Assembly (NCBI GenBank): GCA_039881145.1
Contig: JAYKKI010000077.1
Coordinates: 1 to 64,000 of the forward strand
Origin: Druceiella hillmani
Lineage: Eukaryota > Arthropoda > Insecta > Lepidoptera > Hepialidae
Direction of reading: 5' to 3'
Length of the DNA stretch: 64,000 bases
Part shown: positions 11,787 to 23,689 of the stretch, piece after piece
Numbering within the stretch: position 1 is the stretch's first letter
Layout of the letters: each line of letters opens with the position of its first letter
The notes under the pieces: generated by a model
What the model was told of the DNA's origin: nothing
The model's input: only the letters and a program-made list of their open reading frames with translations
The model's database searches: none
Translations under genes and position numbers: made by a program

Positions 11787-14345
11787 TTATTCAGTAACGT
11801 AAATACATTACCCATCGTCGTCAGTGTAGATGCATAGCAACACAATAAACCCAAGAATATCTGAAAATAAGTATTAACTAATTAATAACGCCCTTCATTT
11901 TAAAGAATCTTTTTCACGAGTTACGCGTAATATCGCTGCTGGTTATACTCAATTTGTTGATATGTATGTGATGTCATGAACGAAAATAAATGACTCGTAC
12001 ATTTTTCATTATTTTAATAAAATAGCTTAAGGAATCAATAAATTTATTAATGATAAAATCTAAGATGTATATTGTTATTGTTAAACTAATTTATTATTCA
12101 CAAGCGTACATTTAGGTGAAAAACTTCTGCCTTACGAGTCATAGCAATTTTATAAAGGTTTAAACTTTTAGTGAACGTTTAATATTTTGGCAATTACATC
12201 AATTTTGCGTCTGAATTGAATGGTACAACCCATTGAAATTCATTCTGTTAGATATTTTAAAATACCCTTCTATAAACGAGAAATAGATTAAAGCTTCTAG
12301 ATGTAAAACGATTTCCCTAGGAAGATAATAATAGTATACTTTTTAAGACATGGTTGTGATGTAAATTAGTCCGGTAGAAGAAATTTGTACTCAAAAGCAT
12401 TTTCAACGTATACCAAAACCGTTACCCAATTTTCGTCAGTCATTTCATTGATGAAATGGAAATATATTTTTGTGTCAATTGGAACGAAAAATATTGTCAT
12501 GTTTACGTAGATCAAGAAATTGGTTTTAAGTGGTGACTATCACGCAGAAGGTAAAGACTTTCGTTTATTTCGAATTACGTTCGTTAATTAAATCTGGACA
12601 TTAGAGAACAAGAAAAAATTATAATTATGGCTTTAAATTATGTTATATTCACAAAGATATTCGATGGGTTTGCTTTCTATAAGCATGAAGATTTGCATTC
12701 AAGCAATCTTGTAATTGATTTATTGAAAGCAGTACTAGAAAAGTACATTAATATTCGTTTATTTTCTTGATCAAAACATCTTGTACTAAATTATATATTA
12801 AAATATATGATTTTCCTGGCAACAAATTACATTTTTTTTAAATATTTTGTCAATTTAAATATTTCATCTCATCATGAGCAATAAAACCAAAATTATTTCA
12901 GTAAATTTGAAACTTAAATTCTTTGAAAATCTAATACGCTCGGAAACCAATATTCTTTGGGTGTCATACTTAGTAAAATTCTGGTTTTATGTAAACTTTA
13001 TTCTTTCATCTTTTATTACTTGTGTATCATCACTTTGTTGTATTAAATACAGATAATAAATATGTTTGTACATGTAAATATTAAAATTTAAACTCAATTT
13101 TTTTTAATTAAAAATTAATTTGAAAAATATGAATTAGTTTATAATGTTAAAACACTTAAGTTCTATTTCATTGTCAGCGGTTGATAAATGTAGAAACAAT
13201 ATTAAAATTTAGAAATTTCTTGCAAGCAGTATAATTATATGTGATGCAAACGTTCGAAAACGAGAACGAATTTAATGCCTCCATGATAATTTTGGATAGA
13301 TGTGCAGGCGTACGCTACGATGTAATTGGGGTGTTTAAAATTCTTATTTTTAAAATTGGCCAAGTGTATTTCTATACATTTTTACAAACATGTCGCTTCT
13401 ACCTTGTTTTATGTTCTGTTGGAATATAAAACGAGTAAAAGAGTTAACATAGAGAAGTAACGAGTTATATCAATCAGGTAAACTATTTTACATATGGATG
13501 GTTTCATATAGTTAAATACTAATTCTTTATTAAGTAAATAAATGTAAAAATCTTACCTGATGTTCAAAGAAATCATTTACGAGCTTCCATGAATGTGATA
13601 GGTGAACAAAAAATGAGTTGAGTTGAAAAATATCATTACAGTTCTTTATTGGGACGTAATTGCTTTGTTCTTTTGAGTTATCCAGATATGAAAAATTATT
13701 GAATTGGATGGGTCGTTTTTTAGATTTCATTATAATAATAAATAAATTGCTGTTAACAGTAAATAATATTTTTTTAATATTATTAACAATCACCATCAAA
13801 TAAAGTGGCTCTAAATGTAATAAAACTATAGAGGAATAAAACGTAAAATTTCTAATCATTATTGAAATGTCCATTTGAGATACATCGGTAAAAAGAATTA
13901 ACGAACATAGTATGAGAGCGTACGTCGTGAAACATTTACTCATGTTCTTTGATGTACGGAAAAAGGTTTTTCTACAATCCGCATCAAAATATTTTCCTAG
14001 CTGATTGAGTGATGTCATTAATTTAACATGAGTATTTTTTTTCCAAAATGTATCTATCAATACGACATAAGAAAAAAAAATTGAAAACATAATAGTAAAT
14101 ATGCAATGAAGAAAATAATAGGATAAGTTTTTTCCATAAAAACTTAATTCTCCTCGATAAACGTAGGCCGCGGTTAGTGAGTATATTGCTATAGTTATAC
14201 TGTAACATTGCCTCATTCTGGTTATCGGGGAAGATCTCATGTTTTGAGTACCCAATCTGCACATTCCTAGAACGGATTCGAAAATATTTAGTGATTGAAA
14301 GCTTTCTTCTATATTTGGAATAGATGACTCTTCTTTTAGAGCCAT
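11787..14345 (-). CDS. Gustatory receptor gene Gr-A, exons 1 and 2, 3' end missing
   Basis: Gustatory receptors are seven-transmembrane ligand-gated cation channels of taste neurons (7tm_7 family). Exon 1 spans 14345-13557, counted from the second methionine, MALKEESSIP; a start at 14354 is also possible. It encodes about 263 residues with hydrophobic segments near residues 50-64, 75-98, 140-153 and 168-190, and ends VNDFFEHQ at a clean donor CAG|GTAAGA. Exon 2 (11861-11787, 75 nt, phase 0) follows a TATTTTCAG acceptor, reads IFLGLLCCYASTLTTMGNVF and ends AAG|GTAAGT. The two exons match the usual Gr architecture of a long first exon and a short following exon. No frameshift or stop is seen in either. 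The terminal exon is not found; a hAT relic lies where it would be. Assignment rests on topology and exon pattern plus resemblance to the other two receptors here. Confidence 0.7.
11862..13556 (-). other. Intron 1 of Gr-A
   Basis: This 1.7-kb AT-rich intron lies between the CAG|GTAAGA donor (13556) and the TTTTCAG acceptor (11862). No coding family is recognised inside it. Confidence 0.6.
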
Positions 14346-14354
14346 AATTAACAA

Positions 14355-16059
14355 TTAACTTTATTACTTTATACAAGGAATTATGGAATTACATTTGCTC
14401 ATAGACCGACTGCCTTAACGAAATTGGTTAATACATTTACATGAGGCATACCTGGCTGAATATTAATTATCGATCCAATTAACTTCGATAACATCGACAC
14501 TTTAATGTCAAACTCCTCTTTACTTTACTTCCTGCTTTAATTAATTGTTTCATTTATCACCAGCTCACAAAATATGGACAAAAAGTCTGAATAAAAAAAA
14601 ATTGAGAAATCATACAAAATATTTACACAATAGTGAGATACTTGTACTATTTCAGAAAAGTCTGATAACAATTTGAACACAGTTGGTTAATATTGTAATG
14701 AGATAAATATATGGCATTTATTACTTGTTTAAATTATACACATTTGAAGAAACAAAATTATAAAATTCAGCTTCAACCATATGTTTGATGAAGCGAGCTC
14801 AACCAATTTATACACCGAATATAATTTTACATCTCGACACCGATTCCCATCTATGACAAGGACGATTTTATATGCGTCAAAGAAAGGATGCAAGCTAATT
14901 AAATGTAATTTACTCGATATTATTATGATACGAGACATTCATTAATGAGTTGCAGGAATAAGACATGCTTTTCTTAAAAAGGTATAAAAGTTAGTATTTA
15001 TTAGCGCAATTTAAGTAAAATTGTAATTAATGGCAATCGTTGCACATTTAGAGGCTTTCGTAACAATGAATTTTGATATGGGACGACTTGAATAACTTTA
15101 ATTATCATTATGGATGGAAGTTATTATGACCAATTTAATAAATGACAAAAATACTTTAATTTGGGTTATTTATTTGTCATAAATAAGGTATTTCTATTAG
15201 ATTATGCATATGTTCATTGGGTTTCCATTATATTATGTTTATCCAACGTAGTTTTTAATTTAAAAAATAATTATTATGTCACTTTCTATGCCCGACGAGT
15301 ATGAAGGGAAAGAATTGTATTTCCGACGTTTAACGAAGAGCGTTATTAATTAATGAAAAACAAATTTTAACGATATTTTCGTTTATCAATACCTTACCTC
15401 TAATTGCACTAAAAGGTATTTATATTCAAATAAATGAGTTTTGAAGCTAAAGTACTTAAATTAATTTTGAATTATTATATAGGTTAATAATATTCTCATT
15501 TTCAATATAATTTTTTTTAATTGCATAGGAAAAAGTGTACTTAAATCGGATGTATTTTAATTAGCTAAGCATCCGGTATATCTCGGCCTTTTTCAAAATT
15601 CCATCCCTTCTGCTGTGGTGCTGGAATAGAAGTGAGGATTGCTAATCAATTAGGATGCGAAGATTACGGCTAACGGAAAGATAGGGAGTGTAAACAATTT
15701 GAGAAAATCTTTTGAAAGATTTAAGAACCTATAAAGTACACACACACACCTAACCATACCTTAAATTTTATATGACTTCCACACCAATTTACACTAATAC
15801 CAGCATCTAATGATACAATTTTAATGGTTGAGTATAAACAAATAGAAGAACCTGTACATAAATAATGATATCCACGTCAAAAGTGACATTTCTTTGCGAT
15901 TTAGTATGCGTTTATAAAAAATACGGACAGGCGTAAGAAAAAAATCACGATTAACGGAAACACCAACTTACGGTTTTGACTCCTAAACAGGCTAAAGACC
16001 CATCAAATGACACTTATCTCATTGAATCATACGGTCATTGCTTAACGGTCTAGAATATC
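14355..16059. other. Intergenic stretch upstream of Gr-A, no gene seen
   Basis: The stretch is AT-rich, with a short (CA)n run near 15740. No recognisable reading frames or repeats of note. It should contain the Gr-A promoter, but no core promoter can be identified with confidence. Confidence 0.5.
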
Positions 16060-16580
16060 AGGTGTATTATCAGAATTGTGTGCTGAACAATACCAACCAA
16101 ACACTGTTAGTGCAATTTTTTTGTGCTCGGCCAGTTTCGTCTCAGCTGCTCGCCCGATATTGGTTTTTAACTAGAAGTGCGCATAGCGAAACATAAGTAG
16201 CTATAGTTGTTACTACAAATAACTAGTTTCCTTGCTCATGAAAAGTTATTTATTCCTTGAAGCAATCTATCGCGCATTAATATGTACCTTTTCGCTATTG
16301 GTATTATGTACCTGTACCGAAATACGTGTATCGGGGCAGAGAGTTACCGTTAGTACTTATGAATTAATATCTACGATTGATTACAAACAACGTATAGATT
16401 CGTGTAGTTATTATTCGATAGCAATAAAAGGATGAATGAGAAAATTGTAATACCGTCACTATCGAAACACTGCACGTAAAATAATAACAGAGACCCATAT
16501 GCAAATATGTGTGTACATAAATACAAATTGAAGTACAAATATATGTATATATATAAATATATATATATATATATGTGTGT
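16060..16580 (+). repeat. Dispersed repeat, copy 1, ending in (TA)n
   Basis: This roughly 450-500-bp segment is repeated in the same orientation at 49150-49560. Shared phrases include TTTGTGCTCGGCCAGTTTCG (versus TTTGTGCTCGGCTGGTTTCA), GAAAAGTTATTTATTCCTTG (versus GAAAATTATTTATTACTCAA) and AAATTGTAATACCGTCACTA (versus AAATTGTAATACAATCACTG). Both copies run into GT/TA microsatellite at the right end (16538-16580 here). The family is not recognised; it could be an LTR or a non-autonomous element. An open frame at 16232-16435 lies inside it and is not convincing as a gene. Confidence 0.7.
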
Positions 16581-17229
16581 GTGAAACTTATCATGAAACG
16601 AGGATGTCGACGATCAAATATAGGTATATAGTTACTTAAATAAATAGTTTCACTAGCAGCTATCGCGCACCGTTAACTATATATGTTTCTTTGCTACAAA
16701 ACGTGCTACAGCCCATTCATATTTTCACCAGAGACAAAGCAGTATAAGAAATGTTGAAAACTGCGATTTCTTAGGCCCATTATGAAAAAAATACTTAAAA
16801 ACTAACAGCTTAGATGATGCTACATGTTTGGTAAATACAAAGAATTTTATCCACAATTACAAAAAGAAAACGAAACTGTAATGCGGAAAATATTCTAGTT
16901 ATAACTTTGAATTCCAACACTAATGACATTGACCGGGCAAAGCCAGGAGAAATTTATGGCTAATTATTTATTCCAAGAAAATAATTTCTTTCTAGTATTA
17001 GAATTGAAAAATTCAAATCCACTGTGACGTTTGGAAACGGTAATTCGAAAGTGAGCACGAAACATAATTAGTAAAGTCAGAAGTCATGTCATATATTCTT
17101 TTAATATTTAATTATTAAAAAAAATTAATAGTAGTTTCCAGAAATACCAATACTGTTAAATTATTTTATGGGTGTCTCAATTTCATGATAATAAAGTGAT
17201 TCATTTTTGGAAAAAAGAAATTGACTAAA
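16581..17229. other. Gene-free stretch before the left inverted-repeat arm
   Basis: It is AT-rich, and no family was recognised. A homologue of Gr-B exon 2 was looked for on the plus strand and not found. Confidence 0.5.
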
Positions 17230-17904
17230 ATCGGTTATTTAATATGTTTTTCAAACAATAATTTAATAATATTCTTCTGTCATATACAATACGAATTATT
17301 TCAAATTACGAAAAAAAAAACGAAATTTAGTTGCAAAATATTTATACATGCGCTAACTTTGATATACGATAAACTAATTTTAGAGTTACAAGTAAATTTT
17401 CCAATAGTGGAATATTTGTTTAATTTGTTATTATTTTTCTGTTAATATTTTACTTAGTCGTTGCTAGTTGATGGATTTAAATCAGCCAAAATTTAAATTG
17501 TAGGTCAGCATATTTTCTTATAGTAAAGTTGAAATAAGGTATACTATTCCCACATTTTGCTCGGATTACTCAAGTCCCCTCCAGTGACCCCTAACATCCC
17601 ATCTCCGAAGAAAAGTGGGAACCTTCGAAAATTCCCTAATAGTACCTCGTATCTACCATCAAGTGTTTTCAAACAACTGGATTAATGACTATCCTTTGCC
17701 AAGGAATCATTTAATAGCTCTATTTTTTTAAGAATGCATTTCAATAATGCTCTAAATGACTACAAGATCGGTCCATTTTTAATCAAGTCACGAAGACTAA
17801 ACCACCTTGTAAAGTTTCGCGTGTTTATACTTTAACACTAGAATGTATGCTCTCTAATAAAACACTAAGCGCATCGTCGCGCTTAACGCAGTAGACTGAC
17901 ATGT

Positions 17905-18130
17905 GCTTTACGGGCTTTGTTTCGACACCGCAAGAACATGCAAAGGCTGTCTCTTAAGCTGGAATCTATGCAAGCCGTGTGAAGTAAAATAATAATTAGA
18001 GAGCCATATATTTTTGAATTGCTCACATATATCGCAAAAAAACATCTTGTGGTCTCCCCCTCGGAGTCGGGGAAGGCTACCTAACCTGTCAGAGAGCACA
18101 AATAAACTTTAATATACATCTCGTGCTCTC
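17905..18130 (-). pseudogene. Non-LTR retrotransposon 3' coding fragment (left arm copy)
   Basis: On the minus strand the frame reads LGSLPRLRGGDHKMFFCDIC, EQFKNIWLSN and TSHGLHRF, like the region after the RNase H domain of I/R1-type LINEs, where a pattern such as LTGHGxFxxxLHRF is usual. The right-arm homologue keeps LTGHNAFHARLHKF, so about nine codons have been lost here. It is flanked on both sides by sequence shared with the other arm, so the LINE was present before the duplication. No reverse transcriptase is attached. Confidence 0.6.
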
Positions 18131-18796
18131 TCTATAAAAAGGACAACGGATCAGTGTCGGAACTCCTACCACGTGACAATACGAAAGATGAAGAGCGTTC
18201 TGTAATTGCGAGATCCGTAGGCAACACACATTGCAGCACCAATAACATTGCCGCTTTTAAAAAATTATCGACAAGCTCCTTTGCGCTATTCTATCTCTTT
18301 TTGAAAAATAATTTAATTTGTCTTTTTATGCACTGTATTGTTTTATCCTATATAACATTAGAAAAGAAATAAGTTGGAAAATGAACACAAATACGATGAA
18401 TATAAATATTAACGCAGTTGCCTGTCAAGCGATCTGTTCATCATTATTACGTACTATTCAGATGGAATTTGATTTTTACTCTTGGATAAAAATATTGTAT
18501 ATTTGAAGTATCCTATTAATTTTACATAAGGCATTAGTAATCAGATTATTATGTTAAATGTCACAATTCAAGAGTAATGTACGTTAAGTAAAGAGACGAG
18601 TGATACTGTGAGCCTTTTTTGCCTTTTACGTAAAAGTGACATTAAGCCCAATAAGATATTTACTAATGCACCATTGCAATAATATTCTCCAAAAAGGGTA
18701 AACATTTCGTAATGCAATAATATTATTATTTTATGCAATAATTAAGGACACAATTAATTCAAAAAAACGAACTTCAAAACATTTGCAATAATTTAA

Positions 18797-19007
18797 AAAA
18801 AGTGTCGTCGCCGTGGTGTGTTGGGTTGATCACAAGGCATACGACTTTTGACGATGCGACGCACCGCGGCGACCCGAGTTCGATTCCCGGCCGTTCGTCG
18901 AACGGGGTTGGACTGGTGTTGTGGTTAGCTGTAAGAGATCGCTCTTGTAGCAATAAGCCCGCCATATGTATCAATTAGATACATTAAAGTAGACAAATAA
19001 ATAAATA
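18797..19007 (+). mobile_element. tRNA-derived SINE, copy 1, with 10-bp target-site duplication
   Basis: The head carries a pol III A-box-like GTGGTGTGTTGGG (from about 18813) and a B box GAGTTCGATTCCC (about 18876-18888). The body carries GTAAGAGATCGCTCTTGTAG, a phrase common at the 3' ends of insect SINEs and LINEs, and the tail is (ATAA)n. AATAATTTAA flanks it at 18787-18796 and 19008-19017 as a target-site duplication. It lies in a roughly 350-bp stretch of the left arm absent from the right arm. A related, older copy is at 54340-54535 on the minus strand. Confidence 0.88.
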
Positions 19008-19437
19008 AATAATTTAACACAAAAAACAAGACCACTCATCTCTACATATTATTTCTCAAAGGTATTTTTTGTCGGTACGCCATATCTCTCTTAACCCTTC
19101 ATCATATCCAAGGATCGAGCTATCATTTTGAAGATTACCTTCACTGCTAATGACGAAAAATAAACAGAGATTTGAAAATAATTTGTTTAATTAAATTTAA
19201 TACTCTGTATGTTATTGCCCAAATAATTGTTTATAATGAGACTTTTATTGCATTTCACTTCTTCATTTTCACATTATATTACCATTCGATGATTTGCGAA
19301 TTTTTCGCATGAGTCAACTATTCACCATATATGTTAATTAATTGGTACTACAGAGTGTTCAGTCACGAATGTGCACTAAATTGCTGATAGGTATCCACTA
19401 ACTGGAATTTTATGTTTCTTTCTCCCTTCCGGCTGAG

Positions 19438-19605
19438 CGAACTCGCAAGCAGTTGGCAACATTAACAGAAATAATAGCGACAAGTAAAATGGGTCAGTTC
19501 AGTTTGCTTGAAATGATCGATTTACGAAATTCACTTTTATTCAGTGCACTGAGCTTTATCGTCACATACAGTATTGTCATTATACAATTTATAATTTTCA
19601 AATGA
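19438..19605 (+). pseudogene. Gustatory receptor terminal exon (Gr-D), orphan copy in left arm
   Basis: After a pyrimidine-rich tract and AG at 19436-19437, a 55-codon frame reads RTRKQLATLTEIIATSKMG, then FSLLEMIDLRNSLLFS and SFIVTYSIVIIQF, ending TGA at 19603-19605. The pattern of a small residue, D, LL-S and TYxxIxxQF is the hallmark C-terminus (seventh transmembrane segment) of Gr proteins. It is the inverted-repeat partner of the last exon of Gr-B (33182-33348) and, unlike that copy, has an undisturbed frame. No upstream Gr exons were found on the plus strand before it. The duplicated block begins inside the preceding intron, so this is a 3' fragment unlikely to make a receptor on its own. 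Confidence 0.75.
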
Positions 19606-22600
19606 TTATTGTGAATTAAAAACTGATTTCAATTGCACCGAAGAGACTCAATATGTACATGTGTGTGAAATAAATACTTTATAAAACACAAAGATTTGTC
19701 TATTAATTAATTTGGTTAATTTTATATATACTTTTAACTAATTAGTTGGTTAAGGGTACATTCACAAGTATATATTAACGAGTAAATCTCCTACTTTGAT
19801 TAAATAAATTAAAGCGAAACTTAATTTAAGGTAATGTAGGGAATTCAAACTTTAGTATTTAAATTTTGTTCACATTTTTAAAATCCGTGGTTAAGAATTA
19901 AGACAAGCATAGGCTTTTAAGCTTAAAATTCAGTACAGGAAATGCCAAACTAGTAAGTGAAACATCAATTTGACTGTTTATATATTTTTTTAAAAAGTGT
20001 CCTTATCCTTCAAAATATAAATATTTAAAATATAATGATTCCGAGTGGAATATAGTACTCAGCTCTTTACTTGTGCATGTACGTGGGACATAAAAGTAGC
20101 ACTAATTTAGCGCAGATTCTAAAAGTCTCTGGCGTTAACGGAGTTTTGTAAATTTAATTACGTTCGGAAACGATATTGTGCCGCCAAAATTCCAATTAAG
20201 TACTCGTAATAGTAAGTTATTAATTTAGACATCGTAGTGCGCTTCTGTTCGCCGATTATCTGAAGGTGGTTAGATTTCTTAATAAAGAAATTTTACTTAT
20301 TTATTATTGCCCATTTTATATTAAACTTTTGTAATATTTATTTAGGCCTCATATTAATTGAGACCTTAGTATGAAATATTTACGTAAAATAACTAATAAC
20401 ATTTCATGAGCATGCAAAGAACCTTAAATGTATATTTATGTACGAAGCCATCTGTAACGAGCTGGTTTTAACGATGCAGCTTGAGTTACAAATTAACAGC
20501 GCCAAGAGTGCATTGCATATTCGCAATGATCATTGTCAGCTTCACGAATATTGAATGTGGAGTCTCAGGACAAGACAGTTAAAAGAATATCTCTTTTTCC
20601 ATGAACTTTGATCAATTTTGTCAACACTGTCGCTGTCAACGCTTGTTTTATAATTATACCGAATAAATAGTTTCAACGGTAGTTATAGGTTTAAATAAGT
20701 CAACAGCATAATTACATTTATTGCCGATAATTTTAATGGAAGGGTCTGCCGCCTTTTTTTAGCTGAAACCTGTAGAAGCGAAACATATTATGGGCTTGAT
20801 ATTATGTTTAGAAAATATATTATCAAGTTTAAGAAGTAATTATTGATCACATCCCGAGTAACATATGTACGTAATTTAAGAACAAACGTGGCATTAGACG
20901 AATGTTAACAATTTTGATAATAAATTTATATTATTACATTAATTTTAGGATATAAAGTTTAGGTAAAATTCTCAGGTTTCAGAAAATCTACGTAGAAATA
21001 ATTTATATAATTGGAAAGGCCTTTCAAGAAACATAGGGCTCAACATTGTTAGTTGATTGATTAGAGCAAGTAGCAGTCTTATTTATTTCATTCAGTTTAT
21101 ATGTAGTTTCAATAGGAAATAAATCTTATGCTTATTTCTTTAATTAAATATCCAAATTACTAAATCACAGCGTTGGTAATAACGTTATGATTTCATAATT
21201 TAAACATTTACATCCTGAGTGTTAAGGACAAAGACGAAAGAACGACGCCCTATTTTGTTTCACCTGCCTGGAGCGTGCGCGAACATCTTACAGTGTTCAT
21301 CTGTTCATCGCGCACTGTCCTTGTTCAATGCAGTATTGAGAAATACTCCCACTCCAAGTATTTTTTGAGCCAGGATGGTGTTGAAATGTAGTGTTGCGAA
21401 CTTTACGTATTCACATCATCCTTTAATCAGTTTAGTTCTGCGAATAATAAATTACATTATTATGGTTTTCTACCTGCTACCCAGTTATTTATTACAACTT
21501 TATTGTTTTAAATTGATTGAATTTCTTTGTTGTTTTTATTATATTTTTTAACTAACATTAAACTACCTAAATTGGAAAACCATACTTCCCAGTTATTAGT
21601 AGCGTTAGTTTTCACTAATAGTGAAAAGAGTCTTCGTTCGTACTATAATTTACATTTAGTTGACGGTTTTCTTCTCATTATTGAAAACATGCAATACTGA
21701 CAACAATTTGGAAAACAGTAAAGTTTTAGAACGTTTTCGTGTACGTTTTTACTACGTGCAATTCTGGATTTTTTTCTCTTCGTAAATATTTGCTTTTAAT
21801 TGCAACCTATAGGTAACAAATAGGGTTAAAAAGTAATAGGTAAAGAAATCTACTGAACCTTAATTAAAATATTCAGTAGGTTTATTTTAATTTTCCTTCC
21901 AATATATCACCACAGTGATTTTGCGACAATATTCCAAAGTAATTGTGTGTGTGATAAAGGCAAAGTTGTAAATTTTTCAGATACCAGGACTATACTCTAT
22001 TATTTTAGTGTTGAGATAAAATTTTAACTACATTTTCATACAATAAGAGTTATCTACATATAAATAAAAAAAACTTATGAAGAGACCCGCCGATTATGAA
22101 GACACCATGGAGAAGTGATTATCTCAATGGTGTGCTTGAAGTATTGGTTCCGGAAATATAAAATTATGCTTGAACCTTATGCTATATGCTATGGGTTGTC
22201 ATTAAAAGGATATTTATAAGATTTAAACTTAAAATGCGTGAAAGGGGGTTCAAAATGTAAAAAGCGAAAGAATTTTTAATGGTGCTATTAACGGAAAATT
22301 TCATGAAAGTATTTAAAAAAATAAATTATCACACATTTTTATAGATTCACCCCTACATGATGAACTGGAGATTCAATTTATATGTGCCAAAAATATTAGA
22401 TGGTCTTATTAACCCAAAATTTCGTAACATTAATAAGGTTGGACATCATTTGAAATTGGCAACACCTGTTTTCACACAGTTCAGCAAACTTATCTACCTT
22501 GTTCTATGTTTTGTAACAAAAACATTAGCTATACACTTCATAAGCCATAGCAAATACAAGCAAAAGAAATCACAATACTAAATATTATTTTTGGAAATAA

Positions 22601-22859
22601 TCAGCTACAATGGTCAGATGAAAATTGAATTTCATTATAAGCATTGGGGAGAAGCAAAAAACTTTGTAATATTTTTTTTATACTACGGTAATATGAAAGA
22701 ATTCGGTGCTATTAGGATACTTCTCACGGTCACTTAATATTTTTAGATTAATGAAAGCGTTATAAATGTTAACAAACAATGTTTTTATGAGTTAAAATAC
22801 ATTAACTAAAATAAAGTAGGTATGTAAAGCCATAGTTTATTACACCCACATACACATAC

Positions 22860-22865
<6 letters not shown>

Positions 22866-22931
<66 letters not shown>
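22866..22931. repeat. (TA)n microsatellite
   Basis: An uninterrupted TA array of about 65 bp directly follows a GTGTGTATA run, just inside the inner end of the left arm. Confidence 0.97.
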
Positions 22932-22933
<2 letters not shown>

Positions 22934-23689
22934 GCGCTTCCCCTACATGTAAAAGGTGACAACAATATATATTCGAAAACAAATATTTTTTAAAAACAAA
23001 TTTGATTTTCATTTTAAATAAAACAATATTGTTGAGAAAAGCATAAACTGATACAAATTTCTATACTAATTTACTATAGAATCAAACCGAACGATAAACA
23101 TTAATAGCTTCCGCTCGAAATTTTGCTAGTGTAAAATTCGAAGTTTTTCCAAAGGTCGGTGAAGCTTAGAATCGATGTCTGTAAAATAAGTTTATCATCT
23201 TATTTGAAGCACAGATGCAGGGGAGTGAGCAACCGCTCACCCTGAAGGACGTGACGTAGAACTGGTCTTGGCAAAAGCTCGGTTTTTGCTGATCGACATC
23301 TACAGCCTTTAGCGTATAAATTTGTAAGTTACTGTTAGTCGATATCAAAGTAAAACAAAAAGCTACAGGAAATGAGGACGCTTTAATTAAAGTTGTAAGT
23401 TTGAAAAAGATGAAACTATTCGCGCGACGAACACATCCTCACAATCTGCTGAGAACAGCAACATCAAGGAAGTTTCCTTGCAAACTTTTCACACAAAACC
23501 TGGCACCGTTAAACAGTTCAGGTGAATTTAAACTCCCTATTGTAGTAATTGAAGCACTAACTTTCAGGAAACTTAAAAGAAAGCGAAATTTAAATTTCAA
23601 AGCAATGTTATTTATTTAATAATTTCAATTTATTTTCTTCACGAAATGAATTTAAAAATATACGTAAAATTAGTTAGTTAGCCAACGAC
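22932..23689. other. Spacer sequence between left arm and LINE relic, no gene seen
   Basis: Short open frames on both strands (23166-23348, 23401-23619) show no family resemblance. I see nothing else here. Confidence 0.5.

Larger units (their letters stand above)
17230..22740 (+). repeat. Left arm of a large imperfect inverted repeat (partner 29130-35190)
   Basis: Reverse-complement matching to the right arm is continuous in order. Examples are 17350-17420 with 35010-35070, 18010-18180 with 34300-34480, 19380-19750 with 33020-33420, 20600-20860 with 31930-32180, 21230-21400 with 30640-30770, 21990-22100 with 29610-29720 and 22280-22440 with 29290-29450. Identity is near 90 % in the best blocks by eye and lower with indels elsewhere. 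The outer limit (about 17230-17330) and inner limit (about 22440-22740) are gradual. The arm contains a non-LTR fragment, a SINE and a Gr terminal exon, each listed separately. Confidence 0.9.

Noticed and set aside
18797..19007. Functional tRNA gene at the B-box sequence
   Set aside because: The head is extended and followed by a SINE body, tail and target duplications, so it is a SINE. No standalone tRNA was found elsewhere.
20640..20765. Resemblance of an arm segment to an odorant-receptor exon
   Set aside because: The apparent PLKL..A match needs a favourable frame and several stops, and lies antisense to the Gr exon in the same arm. Too weak to call.
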